The notes beneath the pieces were generated by a model. It worked only from the letters and a program-made list of their open reading frames with translations, was not told where the DNA came from and made no database searches. Of a stretch of 64,000 bases of DNA, positions 8,706 to 16,388 are shown piece after piece. The translations under genes were made by a program, and so were the position numbers. How positions within the stretch are numbered: the stretch's first letter is position 1; every line of letters begins with the position of its first letter. Source of the DNA: a virus. The DNA lies in the IMG/VR virus record IMGVR_UViG_3300046792_000297, positions 39,955-103,954 of that record; one strand, written 5' to 3'.

Positions 8706-8927
8706 ATGCCCATCACTGACCTCGAACACGCGCAACTTCGGGTGGAGCATGGGCAGTTGAAGTTGCAACTGCTGGAAGCGCAGAGCCGGATCGTGCAGCT
8801 TCAACACACGCTGCTCGCTAAGGAACTGGAGCAGGCGACCAAAGATTATCAGGCGCTCAAGGAGCAGGCCGATGCCCAGGTCGACCAGACCCTCAACCTC
8901 AACGGCCATCTTCGCGAACAGTCTTGA
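8706..8927 (+). CDS. Small coiled-coil protein
   Basis: 73 aa, ATG 8706. Residues 5-60 have dense heptad-like Leu/Glu/Gln spacing (L-E-H-A-Q-L, L-Q-L-L-E-A-Q, L-L-A-K-E-L-E), typical of a parallel coiled coil. It follows a spike gene and may be a trimerisation or assembly factor for it, but nothing proves this. It overlaps the next gene by 56 bases. Confidence 0.7.
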   Translation: MPITDLEHAQLRVEHGQLKLQLLEAQSRIVQLQHTLLAKELEQATKDYQALKEQADAQVDQTLNLNGHLREQS

Positions 8928-9372
8928 CTACTGGACAGACTCCCAGTGGGCGGCGGACGCGGCGCAGTCTACCTTTCGCCGCCTGCATGGTTTGTTAATT
9001 GTTGTTGAAAATCCACAATACTCGCTGCGCCAGGGACGCGGCTGGATGTCTGCCGCACCCGCTGATTACGGCTACATCGCAGGCACCAAGGGAGCCGACG
9101 GCGACGAAATCGACTGCTACGTGGGTGACAACCCGGAGAGCCGGATCGCCTATATTGTGGATCAGAATAAAGTCGGCTCGCCGTTAGAGTTCGACGAACA
9201 TAAGGTATTCCTAAACTACCCTTCCCTGGCTGCGGCCAAGCAAGACTACCTCGACGGGCACACGGACGGCGCGAAGATTCTTCGCGCCATTACGGCTGTC
9301 GACCTGAAGACTTTGAAAGCGTGGCTGAAGCAGAGTAACCATGAGCGACCCTACAGCGAAACCGCAAGATAA
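8872..9372 (+). CDS. Inorganic-pyrophosphatase-like phage protein with effector leader
   Basis: 166 aa. A leader with I-F-A-N-S-L-D-Y-W precedes a domain starting near residue 38: V-E-N-P, G-R-G-W, P-A-D-Y-G-Y-I, G-A-D-G-D-E-I-D-C-Y-V-G, and F-D-E-H-K-V-F-L. These acidic blocks match the pyrophosphatase-like domain known from phage polyvalent proteins (Pfam InPase). It probably hydrolyses pyrophosphate or a related phosphoanhydride. AAGGAG lies 7 bases before ATG 8872. The codons TTG TTA ATT GTT GTT at 8991-9006 are unusually AT-rich for this window. Confidence 0.75.
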   Translation: MPRSTRPSTSTAIFANSLDYWTDSQWAADAAQSTFRRLHGLLIVVENPQYSLRQGRGWMSAAPADYGYIAGTKGADGDEIDCYVGDNPESRIAYIVDQNKVGSPLEFDEHKVFLNYPSLAAAKQDYLDGHTDGAKILRAITAVDLKTLKAWLKQSNHERPYSETAR

Positions 9373-9496
9373 TGGACCGGGCAAGAGCCTGACCATCGTG
9401 ATCTGCCCCCGGTGTGGCGCACTGATCTCCGAGGAACTGAAGGCCAAGCACAACGAGTGGCACGAGCAGCTACGGCAGATCGGTATGCCGGAATGA
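9341..9496 (+). CDS. Small zinc-finger protein
   Basis: 51 aa. It contains C-P-R-C-G and 12 residues later H-N-E-W-H, a likely C2H2-type zinc site, inside a small helical protein. It overlaps the pyrophosphatase-like gene by 32 bases and ends just before the topoisomerase gene, whose start it may help to expose. Nucleic-acid binding is plausible but not shown. Confidence 0.7.
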   Translation: MSDPTAKPQDNGPGKSLTIVICPRCGALISEELKAKHNEWHEQLRQIGMPE

Positions 9497-9508
9497 AAGG
9501 TCGCGCCC

Positions 9509-10789
9509 ATGAACGCCAGCTTTGCCAACTCCCTCGACGGGATCGACTGGGACGAGTCAGCCTGGGCGCTCGACGCCGAGTTCGATGAATCGGCCATCAA
9601 GCGTGTAAGCGCGGGCAAGGAAGGCGGCGGCCAGTTCGCGTCCGGCGGCGGAGCCGCAGGAGCCGAAGCTGGAGCCGAGGCGGGCGAACGCGAGCCCGTG
9701 GCGGGCGGTGAACAGGAAGCGGGCGCAGAGGGCGAGGAAGGCGAAGAGGACGAAGAGGAAGACGAAGAGGCGGGAGCCAAGCAGAAGGCCCGCAAGTCGG
9801 CCCACCTGGTAGCGGCGGGCGAGAACCGCGAGCAGTGGCCGGAACACATTCGCAAGATGGTCATCCCACCCGCCTGGACCGACGTCCAGATCGCCATGTC
9901 GCCCGACGCCGACCTGCAAGTGGTGGGCCGGGACAAGAAGGGCCGCAAGCAGTACGTCTACTCGGAGCAGTTCAAGAACTCGCAGGCGGCGCTGAAGTAC
10001 GCCCGCATGGAGTCGCTGCGCCAGGAGAAGCCGGGTATCATCGGCCAGCTTGCGGAGATGCACCAGAGCGCCGACCGCAAGCTGCGCGACCACGCCGACT
10101 GTGCCACGCTGGTCATGAAGATGGGCATCCGGCCTGGCTCGGACACCGACACCAAGGCGGAGAAGAAGGCTTACGGCGCGAGCACGCTCGAAGGCAAGCA
10201 CGTGGTGGTCGAGAACGGCCAGGTCTTCCTGCGCTTCACGGGCAAGAAGGGCGTCGACCTGAACCTGCCGGTCGAGGACAAGACGCTGGCCGCCAACCTG
10301 GCCAGCCGGGCCAAGAAGGCCGGGGCGGAGGGGCGGCTGTTCGGCGACGTGTACTCCGGTTCGCTGCTCCAGTTCGTCAAGAAGGACCTGGATCACGGCG
10401 GCTTCAAGACCAAGGACTTCCGTACCCTGCTGGCCAACGAGTTGGCCGTCAAGGCCATGAAGGGCGTGGCCAAGCCCAAGGATGCCAAGCAGTACAAGGC
10501 GGCGGTCAAGGAAGTGGCCACGCACGTGTCCAGCCGGTTGGGCAACACACCCACGGTCGCGCTCCAGTCCTACATCCACCCGGCGGTGTTCGGCGAGTGG
10601 AAGGGGGCCGCCGACGTACCGGCGGTCCAGGCCAAGGGCAAGAAGAAGGGTAAAGCCAAGGGGAAGAAGAAGCCCGCCGCCAAGCCCGCCGAGCCCGGCA
10701 AGCTGAGTGGAGCCGCGCTGGCCTGGGCCACGCGGCGAGCCGCCAAGGAGGCCGCCCATGCCGGAACCGCAGCCGCAGCCGCAAGCTGA
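9509..10789 (+). CDS. Type IB DNA topoisomerase with effector leader
   Basis: 426 aa. Residues 1-50 are a leader close to that of the ADP-ribosyltransferase: S-F-A-N-S-L-D, A-E-F-D-E-S-A-I-K-R-V, G-K-E-G-G-G-Q-F. An acidic linker (60-95) follows. The poxvirus/bacterial TopIB core starts V-I-P-P-A-W-T-D-V about 117, with G-R-D-K-K-G-R-K-Q-Y, F-T-G-K-K-G, K-D-F-R-T, and L-G-N-T-P then S-Y-I-H-P with catalytic Tyr about 355. TopIB relaxes supercoils without ATP. An L-A-W-A-T-R-R-A motif lies near the end. Being tagged like the effectors, it may enter the cell with the DNA. Confidence 0.88.
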   Translation: MNASFANSLDGIDWDESAWALDAEFDESAIKRVSAGKEGGGQFASGGGAAGAEAGAEAGEREPVAGGEQEAGAEGEEGEEDEEEDEEAGAKQKARKSAHLVAAGENREQWPEHIRKMVIPPAWTDVQIAMSPDADLQVVGRDKKGRKQYVYSEQFKNSQAALKYARMESLRQEKPGIIGQLAEMHQSADRKLRDHADCATLVMKMGIRPGSDTDTKAEKKAYGASTLEGKHVVVENGQVFLRFTGKKGVDLNLPVEDKTLAANLASRAKKAGAEGRLFGDVYSGSLLQFVKKDLDHGGFKTKDFRTLLANELAVKAMKGVAKPKDAKQYKAAVKEVATHVSSRLGNTPTVALQSYIHPAVFGEWKGAADVPAVQAKGKKKGKAKGKKKPAAKPAEPGKLSGAALAWATRRAAKEAAHAGTAAAAAS

Positions 10790-10955
10790 CGAGGAACTGC
10801 CCGAACTGCACTTCGGACGCGCCGACGCGCCGCCGCTCGACTGGAGGAAGTACAAAGATGATTCCCTGGATGATGACGAGCCGCTTGCGCAAACGCCTGC
10901 GAGCACGGTTGCAATCCTCGGCTTCGACCCCCTCGACCTCGACAGCGACGAATAA
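10758..10955 (+). CDS. Small acidic protein with PPLDWRKYK motif
   Basis: 65 aa, AAGGAGG 6 bases before ATG, overlapping the topoisomerase end. The N-terminus is Pro/Gln-rich. The motif P-P-L-D-W-R-K-Y-K is repeated in the next gene (P-P-L-D-W-R-R-Y-K), followed by D-D-S-L-D-D-D-E. The two genes probably share a short interaction module. Function unknown. Confidence 0.65.
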   Translation: MPEPQPQPQADEELPELHFGRADAPPLDWRKYKDDSLDDDEPLAQTPASTVAILGFDPLDLDSDE

Positions 10956-10963
10956 TGATTTTT
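10951..10963. repeat. Dispersed palindrome site 3
   Basis: AATAATGATTTTT, 11 of 12 fixed positions. It contains the TAA stop of the small acidic gene and lies in the 22-base gap before the next gene. Confidence 0.75.
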
Positions 10964-10977
10964 CCGGGGGTGCGCTC

Positions 10978-11193
10978 ATGTCGCCGCCGCTCGACTGGAG
11001 AAGGTACAAGGTACACATCGACCCGGACGCCATCGTGATCCAAGGCAAGCGCATCGACCTGGGCGTGTTCCTGGCCCTGATCGACGCCGACAAGCGGCTG
11101 CTCTGGCGCTTCATTGAGCGCGAGGGCAAGATCGAGGCCGTGTGCTTCGACGAACAGCAAGTGATCTGGATCGACCAACCACCGGCAGAATAA
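10978..11193 (+). CDS. Small phage protein with PPLDWRRYK motif
   Basis: 71 aa. It starts M-S-P-P-L-D-W-R-R-Y-K and continues as a compact alpha/beta protein (D-A-I-V-I-Q-G-K-R-I-D-L). It shares its opening motif with the preceding gene. No catalytic residues are evident. The start has GGGGG 10 bases upstream, a weak site. Confidence 0.65.
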   Translation: MSPPLDWRRYKVHIDPDAIVIQGKRIDLGVFLALIDADKRLLWRFIEREGKIEAVCFDEQQVIWIDQPPAE

Positions 11194-11220
11194 CCTGGCA
11201 CGCACGCAAGCGGAGGCTCC

Positions 11221-14200
11221 ATGAAGCGAATCCTGGGCTGGACCCTCTTGCTCTTCGTGTGCCAGGCCGCGCTCGCGCAGATGGCGCAAACCCCCAACCT
11301 GGGCTTGAACCTGCCGCCGCAGGGCTACCCCAACTGGGCCAACCTCAACAACCAGAACTTCGTCACCATCGACGCCGTAGTCGGCGGCTTGCAAAAGCAG
11401 TGGCAGGGCACCTGGACCTCGGCGGTCACCTACCAACCGGCGCAAATCGTCACCTGGCAAGCCTCGTCCTACATCTCCATCACGGGCACCAACGCCAACA
11501 ACCAGCCCGACCTCTCGCCTGGCTACTGGGCCAAGATCGGCACGACGGCGGCGGGAGCCGTGAATGAGTTGCAGATGAATGCCGGGGGTAGCTTCGCCGC
11601 GACCACCGGCATGACCTACGACCTCACCAGCAATACGCTGCGTGCGCCGCAGGTCAACGTGAGCGGCAACATTCAGGGCGTCTCGTTGAAGTTGAGCGGG
11701 CTGGCTCCCGGCTCGGCATTGGTCTGCACCAGTGGCACCGACGGCACGCTGACCAATGGAGCGTGCAGCGTTCCACCCGCCTCTGTGGCCTGGCCGCCAA
11801 GCTGCACGGGGGTCTACGCGCCTGCTACCAATACCTGCGTAGCGGTGGGAACGGCGGCCAATCCCGCAGGCAACGTCAAGGAAGTGCAATTCAATGCAGG
11901 AGGGACGTTTGGCACTGATTCTGCCATCACCATCGACAACTCCACGCACACGCTCGGCTCACAAAACGTTTCCGGCAGCGCCAACACCGTTCTCTATGTG
12001 AAAGCTCCTCCATACAACGCCAAATGCGACGTTCATGTAGGCGGGTTGGGAGATGCGGTCATTACTTCCGGCACGACCACTTACGGTGGTTTCTCGACTG
12101 CGGATGTGGGCAAGACCGTCAAGGGCGTCTCATCTCAAGCTAATGGGAGCGTGTCTTATGTTGGCAAGATTGTTTCATGGGTAGGCGGGACCACCACGCT
12201 CAGCCCCGCCGCCACCATCACGCTTCATTATTGGGAGTGGGCAACCGACGATCATGACTCACTCATGGCAGCGCTCAATGATGCGTATGCTCAGAACGTA
12301 GAAATCCAGCTTCCCGCTGGGCAGTGCTTAACTAGCACGCTTGTCTGGAAAGGGCAGTCCTTTCACGGCTCTGGAAGGGGCGTAAGCTATGTCAGAGGTA
12401 TGCCGGGACAAGATGTGTTTCAGATGCCAGAGTATGGCACCAGTTACTCCATTACGTCATGGTCGATCACTGGGAACGTGGCGACTTTTCAGACTACTAG
12501 CAATAATCTGCTAGCAGGGAACGTCGTTACTCTCGGCGGCTTCGGAACATCCACGTTTTTCAATCTGCAAACCGTGACTGTCACTTCGGCTACAGGGACT
12601 CAATTTGTTGCGCCCATCACTCATGCTAATGGCTCTGCCACAGAAGCTGGCTTTGCGGCAACTGGTGGAGCATTTCCTATCACGTCGTGGTCGATCACTG
12701 GAAACGTGGCAACTGTTCAAGTAGCTAACAATTTTCCAGCGGGAGCCAATATTACTTTAAGCAGGTTTGGGACTTCCACATTTTTCAACGCTCAAAATGT
12801 GACCATCCTCGCGGCGGGTCTTTCTCCAACTCAGTTCTCTTTTAACTTTACTCATGCTAACGGTTCGGCCACGGAGTCTGGACTGGCGACAACCCAAGCT
12901 ACTTCCATACGCCAGTTCAACGTTCATGATCTCAGTATCGTAATCGATTCGACGGTGAACGCGGCAGCGACGGCGGCAGGTGGGAACAACACTTTTCCCT
13001 ACCGCATAGGCGGAACCTTTCAGGGGATGACGCCGTTCACTCCTCCCCCCGCTCCCGGTGTTCCAGTATTCGGAACGTGTGGCGCTGGGGGAGGGTACGC
13101 CGACGCTGGCGGAACTCTGGTGACTATCACCTGCCCCCTTACTGGGTTACCCCTCAACCTTGCCAGCTTAGAGCCGACGTGGGTGATCAATGCTCCAATT
13201 ACTGTCGATGGAGCAGGAGCGGCTGGCGGAGTATATGCAGGTCACATTCAAAGTATTGTCAACGATGGTGTCACCAGCGTTTCTGGTTCTGGAGGAAGCG
13301 GGATGACGGTAGGCACTTACCCGCTCTCCTTCTCTGGAGGGGGCGGGTCTGGCGCATCGGGGACCATCGCGGTGACAAACGCCACTACTTATGTGGTGCT
13401 TCTTAGGGTTGGAGGCGCAGGCTACACTTCTCCGCCAACGGTAACCGCTGCTACTGGAGGGACGCCGCCGACGTTTACAGCCGCCATCGGAACTAGCTGC
13501 GCTGGTGGGACCATCTGCACCGTGCGCGTGGATAATGCCATTGCTACATCAGTGAGTGCCACTACCGGTACTTGGTTAACCGCACAGACGCCACCGTGGT
13601 ACTTCGGCAACGCTGGCATCGCGATGCCGTGTTCTGGTGGGGGTGCTTGCAATGGAGTCGGCTTCAGTGTTATTCGCAACGTAAACTTTGATCAGGTAGC
13701 CAACGGCTATATCGGCAGAAGCCACACTACGGGTATCTTCACGCAGGCGCAGATGTACGGAGATAGCTTCGAGAACCTAGTCTTCACTCAGCTCTACGGA
13801 GGTTACATCGAGGTGCAGCCTCCTGCTGGAAATCTCAGCACCGCCGATACCATGTCATTCAAGGATATTAGCTTTTACAACGAGAACTTCCCGATCATGA
13901 CTTACAACGGCAATGATCGTGTGATCAACGGCATGAATATCTATCAAGAGCTTCTCCTTTCGGAGGGGCCGTTTTTCTTCAGCAGGCAGCAGGCTCTTTC
14001 GGGGTATCTAAACTGGGCGATCAACAGCTTCTATATCGAAGGCGGAGCTTCTACCAACGGAGAATGGGCGCGTTTTCAAGGTGGCCCTTTTCATATGAGG
14101 GCGGCCAGCTTCGGCGGCGGGAACCCGGCTGGATCATACATCGAGTTCACGGGTGGTGGGTCAAGTTTGTGGGAAGGTGGGATTGGCGGCGCTCTTCATA

Positions 14201-15951
14201 TCGATGGCAGCAACATGAACACTTTCCGCAACACCGGTATTCTGCCGGGGTCTGGGCTTATTGTTGACAACGGCCACGGGAACATTTTTGAAACGCAGTA
14301 CGTTGCAGGCGTGCGGCAATATCTGGGGAGGCGTGTTTATGCTGGCACTAAGCCTGCCCGGAAGCCAGTTGGTGAGATGGACGGCTCAGCCATCGTGGGC
14401 GGCAGTGCGACAACACCTTACTACAGTGCTTCCGATCTGATGACAACTTGTTCAGATTGGGCATTTGCCTATTATCCCGGCACAACGGCAGGGTCATGCG
14501 TAAGCGATCCGAGCGGGACAGAGTTGCCACACGGTTATTTTGAATCTGCAACGCCCACGCCTGGCTTTGACATAGTCAATGCTTCGCCGGGTGGTGGCTG
14601 GGCGGGAGGCCCACGGTTATTTGGTGGTCATGCGCCTCTGCAAAAGGTAAGAGTCTACGTGACAGGCCGCTGCGTTGGCGCTGGATGTGCCGCAACGACG
14701 CTAGCAACCTACAGAGATTCGCCTACGAGCACGGAGTTCGGCAGAGCTACCTTGAACTTTACGTCATCGTGGTCAACTCAGTCGTTTCCTGCCGATGCGA
14801 GTAACGGTGTAGCGGGAAACATCCCCAACGTAACTATGACCGGTTGGACCAACACGGGAACAGCTTACGACATAGCGATGATCACCATTCAGCCGATCCC
14901 GACGGATACGATCAACGTCACCTATCTGGGCAACACTCCATCGCAAGCGGCAGCGGCGTTCGGATCGCCTGTGATACTCAGCATGGAGAAGGTGACGACT
15001 GGAGTTAGTGTTTTTTCGCTGCCTGATTCTACTTCACCAACAGGATTCTCGAATACGGCTACGGCATCTGGCGGTTGGATTTGCTGCACTACTTTTCCGA
15101 ATGGCACTGGTGTCTATCTTGGTGGAAGGGACTTTCCGACTAGCTACGGAGTGTTGCAATGGACGGTGCAGGGTCCATCCGTCTGGACCGATACACTCAA
15201 TGGTCTTCTGACCAACGTGGCGACCACATGCACCTTGACTACTTTTAATACTTCAACTTGGCAAGCTAATGGGTACTTCCTCATCGATCAAGAGATTCTT
15301 GGCTACACTGGGGCAGTGCCGGGGAGTAATGGATTTACCTGCACACGCGGCAACTTCGGAACTATCGCGCAGCAGCACTCTAATGGTGCAGCCGTGTCCA
15401 GCGTGGGGACGACAAACTTCCTGACCAAATGCAACAACCTAGATGCATCCACCGGGCGTAGCACCGTCGTTCCCATTCTTCCGACATGGCAGCAATATCG
15501 GCAAGCATTTGTCGGCACCGCCTGTTCTGGGTACACTCCCGCCTTTCAGATGTTTGCTGGCACCGGTCCAACGGGACAAACGTTCAAGGTGGCCAGTATC
15601 ACCATAGAAAGTTTGCAGGGCGTTCTTCCCCAGCCCACCGCCGCCAACCAAGTGTTAAGTTCTGGCGCGGTGCTAACTGGCGGCGCGGGGTATGCGTTCA
15701 ACACGCTGACCACCATGCCCCCAGTTAGGGCCGGAACATGGGCGATCTCGGCGGCGACTTCCGCTCCCATCACGTTTGCCCCGGTCATGCTGGCTACACC
15801 GACAAGCTGCGCTGTCACGCCCTCCGCCAGCGCCGCCACAACTGGCACACCATTCGCGTCTAGTCTCGCGACCACCGGGTTTACGGTCAACGTTCCCACC
15901 AGCGGCAGTTTGAGCGGCACCTACCTGTGCGCGATCACCAACGCCTACTAA
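11221..15951 (+). CDS. Large beta-helix tail spike with signal peptide
   Basis: 1576 aa. Residues 1-20 are a clear signal peptide (K-R, hydrophobic core, A-L-A before Q). N-L-G-L-N-L-P and N-W-A-N-L-N-N-Q-N-F fibre-attachment motifs follow, then a carbohydrate-binding-like module (G-T-W ... Y-I-S-I-T-G ... S-P-G-Y-W). From about 270 a pectate-lyase-like beta-helix begins (D-D-H-D-S-L-M-A-A-L, L-P-A-G-Q-C). A ~75-residue tandem duplication (S-W-S-I-T-G-N-V-A-T ... T-H-A-N-G-S-A-T-E) lies at about 405-560. Likely a depolymerase. The middle is more AT-rich than the flanking genes. Confidence 0.8.
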   Translation: MKRILGWTLLLFVCQAALAQMAQTPNLGLNLPPQGYPNWANLNNQNFVTIDAVVGGLQKQWQGTWTSAVTYQPAQIVTWQASSYISITGTNANNQPDLSPGYWAKIGTTAAGAVNELQMNAGGSFAATTGMTYDLTSNTLRAPQVNVSGNIQGVSLKLSGLAPGSALVCTSGTDGTLTNGACSVPPASVAWPPSCTGVYAPATNTCVAVGTAANPAGNVKEVQFNAGGTFGTDSAITIDNSTHTLGSQNVSGSANTVLYVKAPPYNAKCDVHVGGLGDAVITSGTTTYGGFSTADVGKTVKGVSSQANGSVSYVGKIVSWVGGTTTLSPAATITLHYWEWATDDHDSLMAALNDAYAQNVEIQLPAGQCLTSTLVWKGQSFHGSGRGVSYVRGMPGQDVFQMPEYGTSYSITSWSITGNVATFQTTSNNLLAGNVVTLGGFGTSTFFNLQTVTVTSATGTQFVAPITHANGSATEAGFAATGGAFPITSWSITGNVATVQVANNFPAGANITLSRFGTSTFFNAQNVTILAAGLSPTQFSFNFTHANGSATESGLATTQATSIRQFNVHDLSIVIDSTVNAAATAAGGNNTFPYRIGGTFQGMTPFTPPPAPGVPVFGTCGAGGGYADAGGTLVTITCPLTGLPLNLASLEPTWVINAPITVDGAGAAGGVYAGHIQSIVNDGVTSVSGSGGSGMTVGTYPLSFSGGGGSGASGTIAVTNATTYVVLLRVGGAGYTSPPTVTAATGGTPPTFTAAIGTSCAGGTICTVRVDNAIATSVSATTGTWLTAQTPPWYFGNAGIAMPCSGGGACNGVGFSVIRNVNFDQVANGYIGRSHTTGIFTQAQMYGDSFENLVFTQLYGGYIEVQPPAGNLSTADTMSFKDISFYNENFPIMTYNGNDRVINGMNIYQELLLSEGPFFFSRQQALSGYLNWAINSFYIEGGASTNGEWARFQGGPFHMRAASFGGGNPAGSYIEFTGGGSSLWEGGIGGALHIDGSNMNTFRNTGILPGSGLIVDNGHGNIFETQYVAGVRQYLGRRVYAGTKPARKPVGEMDGSAIVGGSATTPYYSASDLMTTCSDWAFAYYPGTTAGSCVSDPSGTELPHGYFESATPTPGFDIVNASPGGGWAGGPRLFGGHAPLQKVRVYVTGRCVGAGCAATTLATYRDSPTSTEFGRATLNFTSSWSTQSFPADASNGVAGNIPNVTMTGWTNTGTAYDIAMITIQPIPTDTINVTYLGNTPSQAAAAFGSPVILSMEKVTTGVSVFSLPDSTSPTGFSNTATASGGWICCTTFPNGTGVYLGGRDFPTSYGVLQWTVQGPSVWTDTLNGLLTNVATTCTLTTFNTSTWQANGYFLIDQEILGYTGAVPGSNGFTCTRGNFGTIAQQHSNGAAVSSVGTTNFLTKCNNLDASTGRSTVVPILPTWQQYRQAFVGTACSGYTPAFQMFAGTGPTGQTFKVASITIESLQGVLPQPTAANQVLSSGAVLTGGAGYAFNTLTTMPPVRAGTWAISAATSAPITFAPVMLATPTSCAVTPSASAATTGTPFASSLATTGFTVNVPTSGSLSGTYLCAITNAY

Positions 15952-15962
15952 TAATGATTATT
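15950..15962. repeat. Dispersed palindrome site 4 (perfect copy)
   Basis: AATAATGATTATT, 12 of 12. It covers the stop of the large spike and the ATG ATT ATT start of the micro-protein that follows. Confidence 0.8.
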
Positions 15963-16034
15963 TTGGCCCTGTTCGCGCTGGCCGTACTCCTGGCGCTCAG
16001 CCGTTGGTGGCCCGACCTGTTGAACCCGCTCTGA
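15954..16034 (+). CDS. 26-aa single-helix membrane micro-protein
   Basis: ATG ATT ATT opens a frame encoding a hydrophobic helix (I-I-L-A-L-F-A-L-A-V-L-L-A-L) followed by S-R-W-W-P-D and a TGA stop. The AGGAGAA of the next gene follows it directly. It could be a small holin partner or simply leader translation through the palindrome. No clear Shine-Dalgarno is seen; its start shares sequence with the upstream stop. Confidence 0.45.
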   Translation: MIILALFALAVLLALSRWWPDLLNPL

Positions 16035-16045
16035 GGAGAATCGGT

Positions 16046-16381
16046 ATGGACACCAAGAAGACTGTCGCCTGGATCAAGACCGCCCTCATCTCGTCCGTGG
16101 TCGGCGGCATCATGGCCGCCATTGCCGCCGCCTGCGATCCGTCCAAGTACCGCTTCCCCCAGGACTTGGGCAGTGGGAAGCTCTGGCCGTTCTTTCTGGC
16201 CGGGGCGGGGGCGATGTTCGGCGGGATGCTGCTGAAGTCGCCGCTGGGTCAGTCGGCGCTCAGCACGTTCAAGGACAGCCAGGCGCAACTGGCGCAGAGC
16301 AAGCAGGACCTGGCCGACGCCAAGGAGCAACTCAAGCAAACCCCGACCGGGCCGCCGCCCAACGGGCCGGGAAAGGCGTAG
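16046..16381 (+). CDS. Two-helix membrane protein, candidate holin
   Basis: 111 aa. Two hydrophobic helices (about residues 9-28 and 47-63) are followed by a charged coiled-coil tail (D-S-Q-A-Q-L-A-Q-S-K-Q-D-L) and a Pro-rich end. A short cytoplasmic start, two helices and a charged tail fit class II holins, but no endolysin is adjacent: the lysozyme is 46 kb away. AGGAGAA lies 5 bases upstream. An alternative role is a membrane-bound head or tail assembly factor. Confidence 0.6.
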   Translation: MDTKKTVAWIKTALISSVVGGIMAAIAAACDPSKYRFPQDLGSGKLWPFFLAGAGAMFGGMLLKSPLGQSALSTFKDSQAQLAQSKQDLADAKEQLKQTPTGPPPNGPGKA

Positions 16382-16388
16382 CGTCGTA

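Noticed and set aside
9557-11949. Long minus-strand open frames opposite the topoisomerase and spike start
   Set aside because: Low-complexity composition, no motif, no ribosome-binding site; antisense shadows of GC-rich codons.
12497-12515. CTAGCA-ATAATC-TGCTAG inverted repeat in the large spike gene
   Set aside because: It lies in a locally AT-rich, Ser/Thr repeat-coding region where such patterns arise easily, and its AATAATC part matches only the left half of the palindrome.
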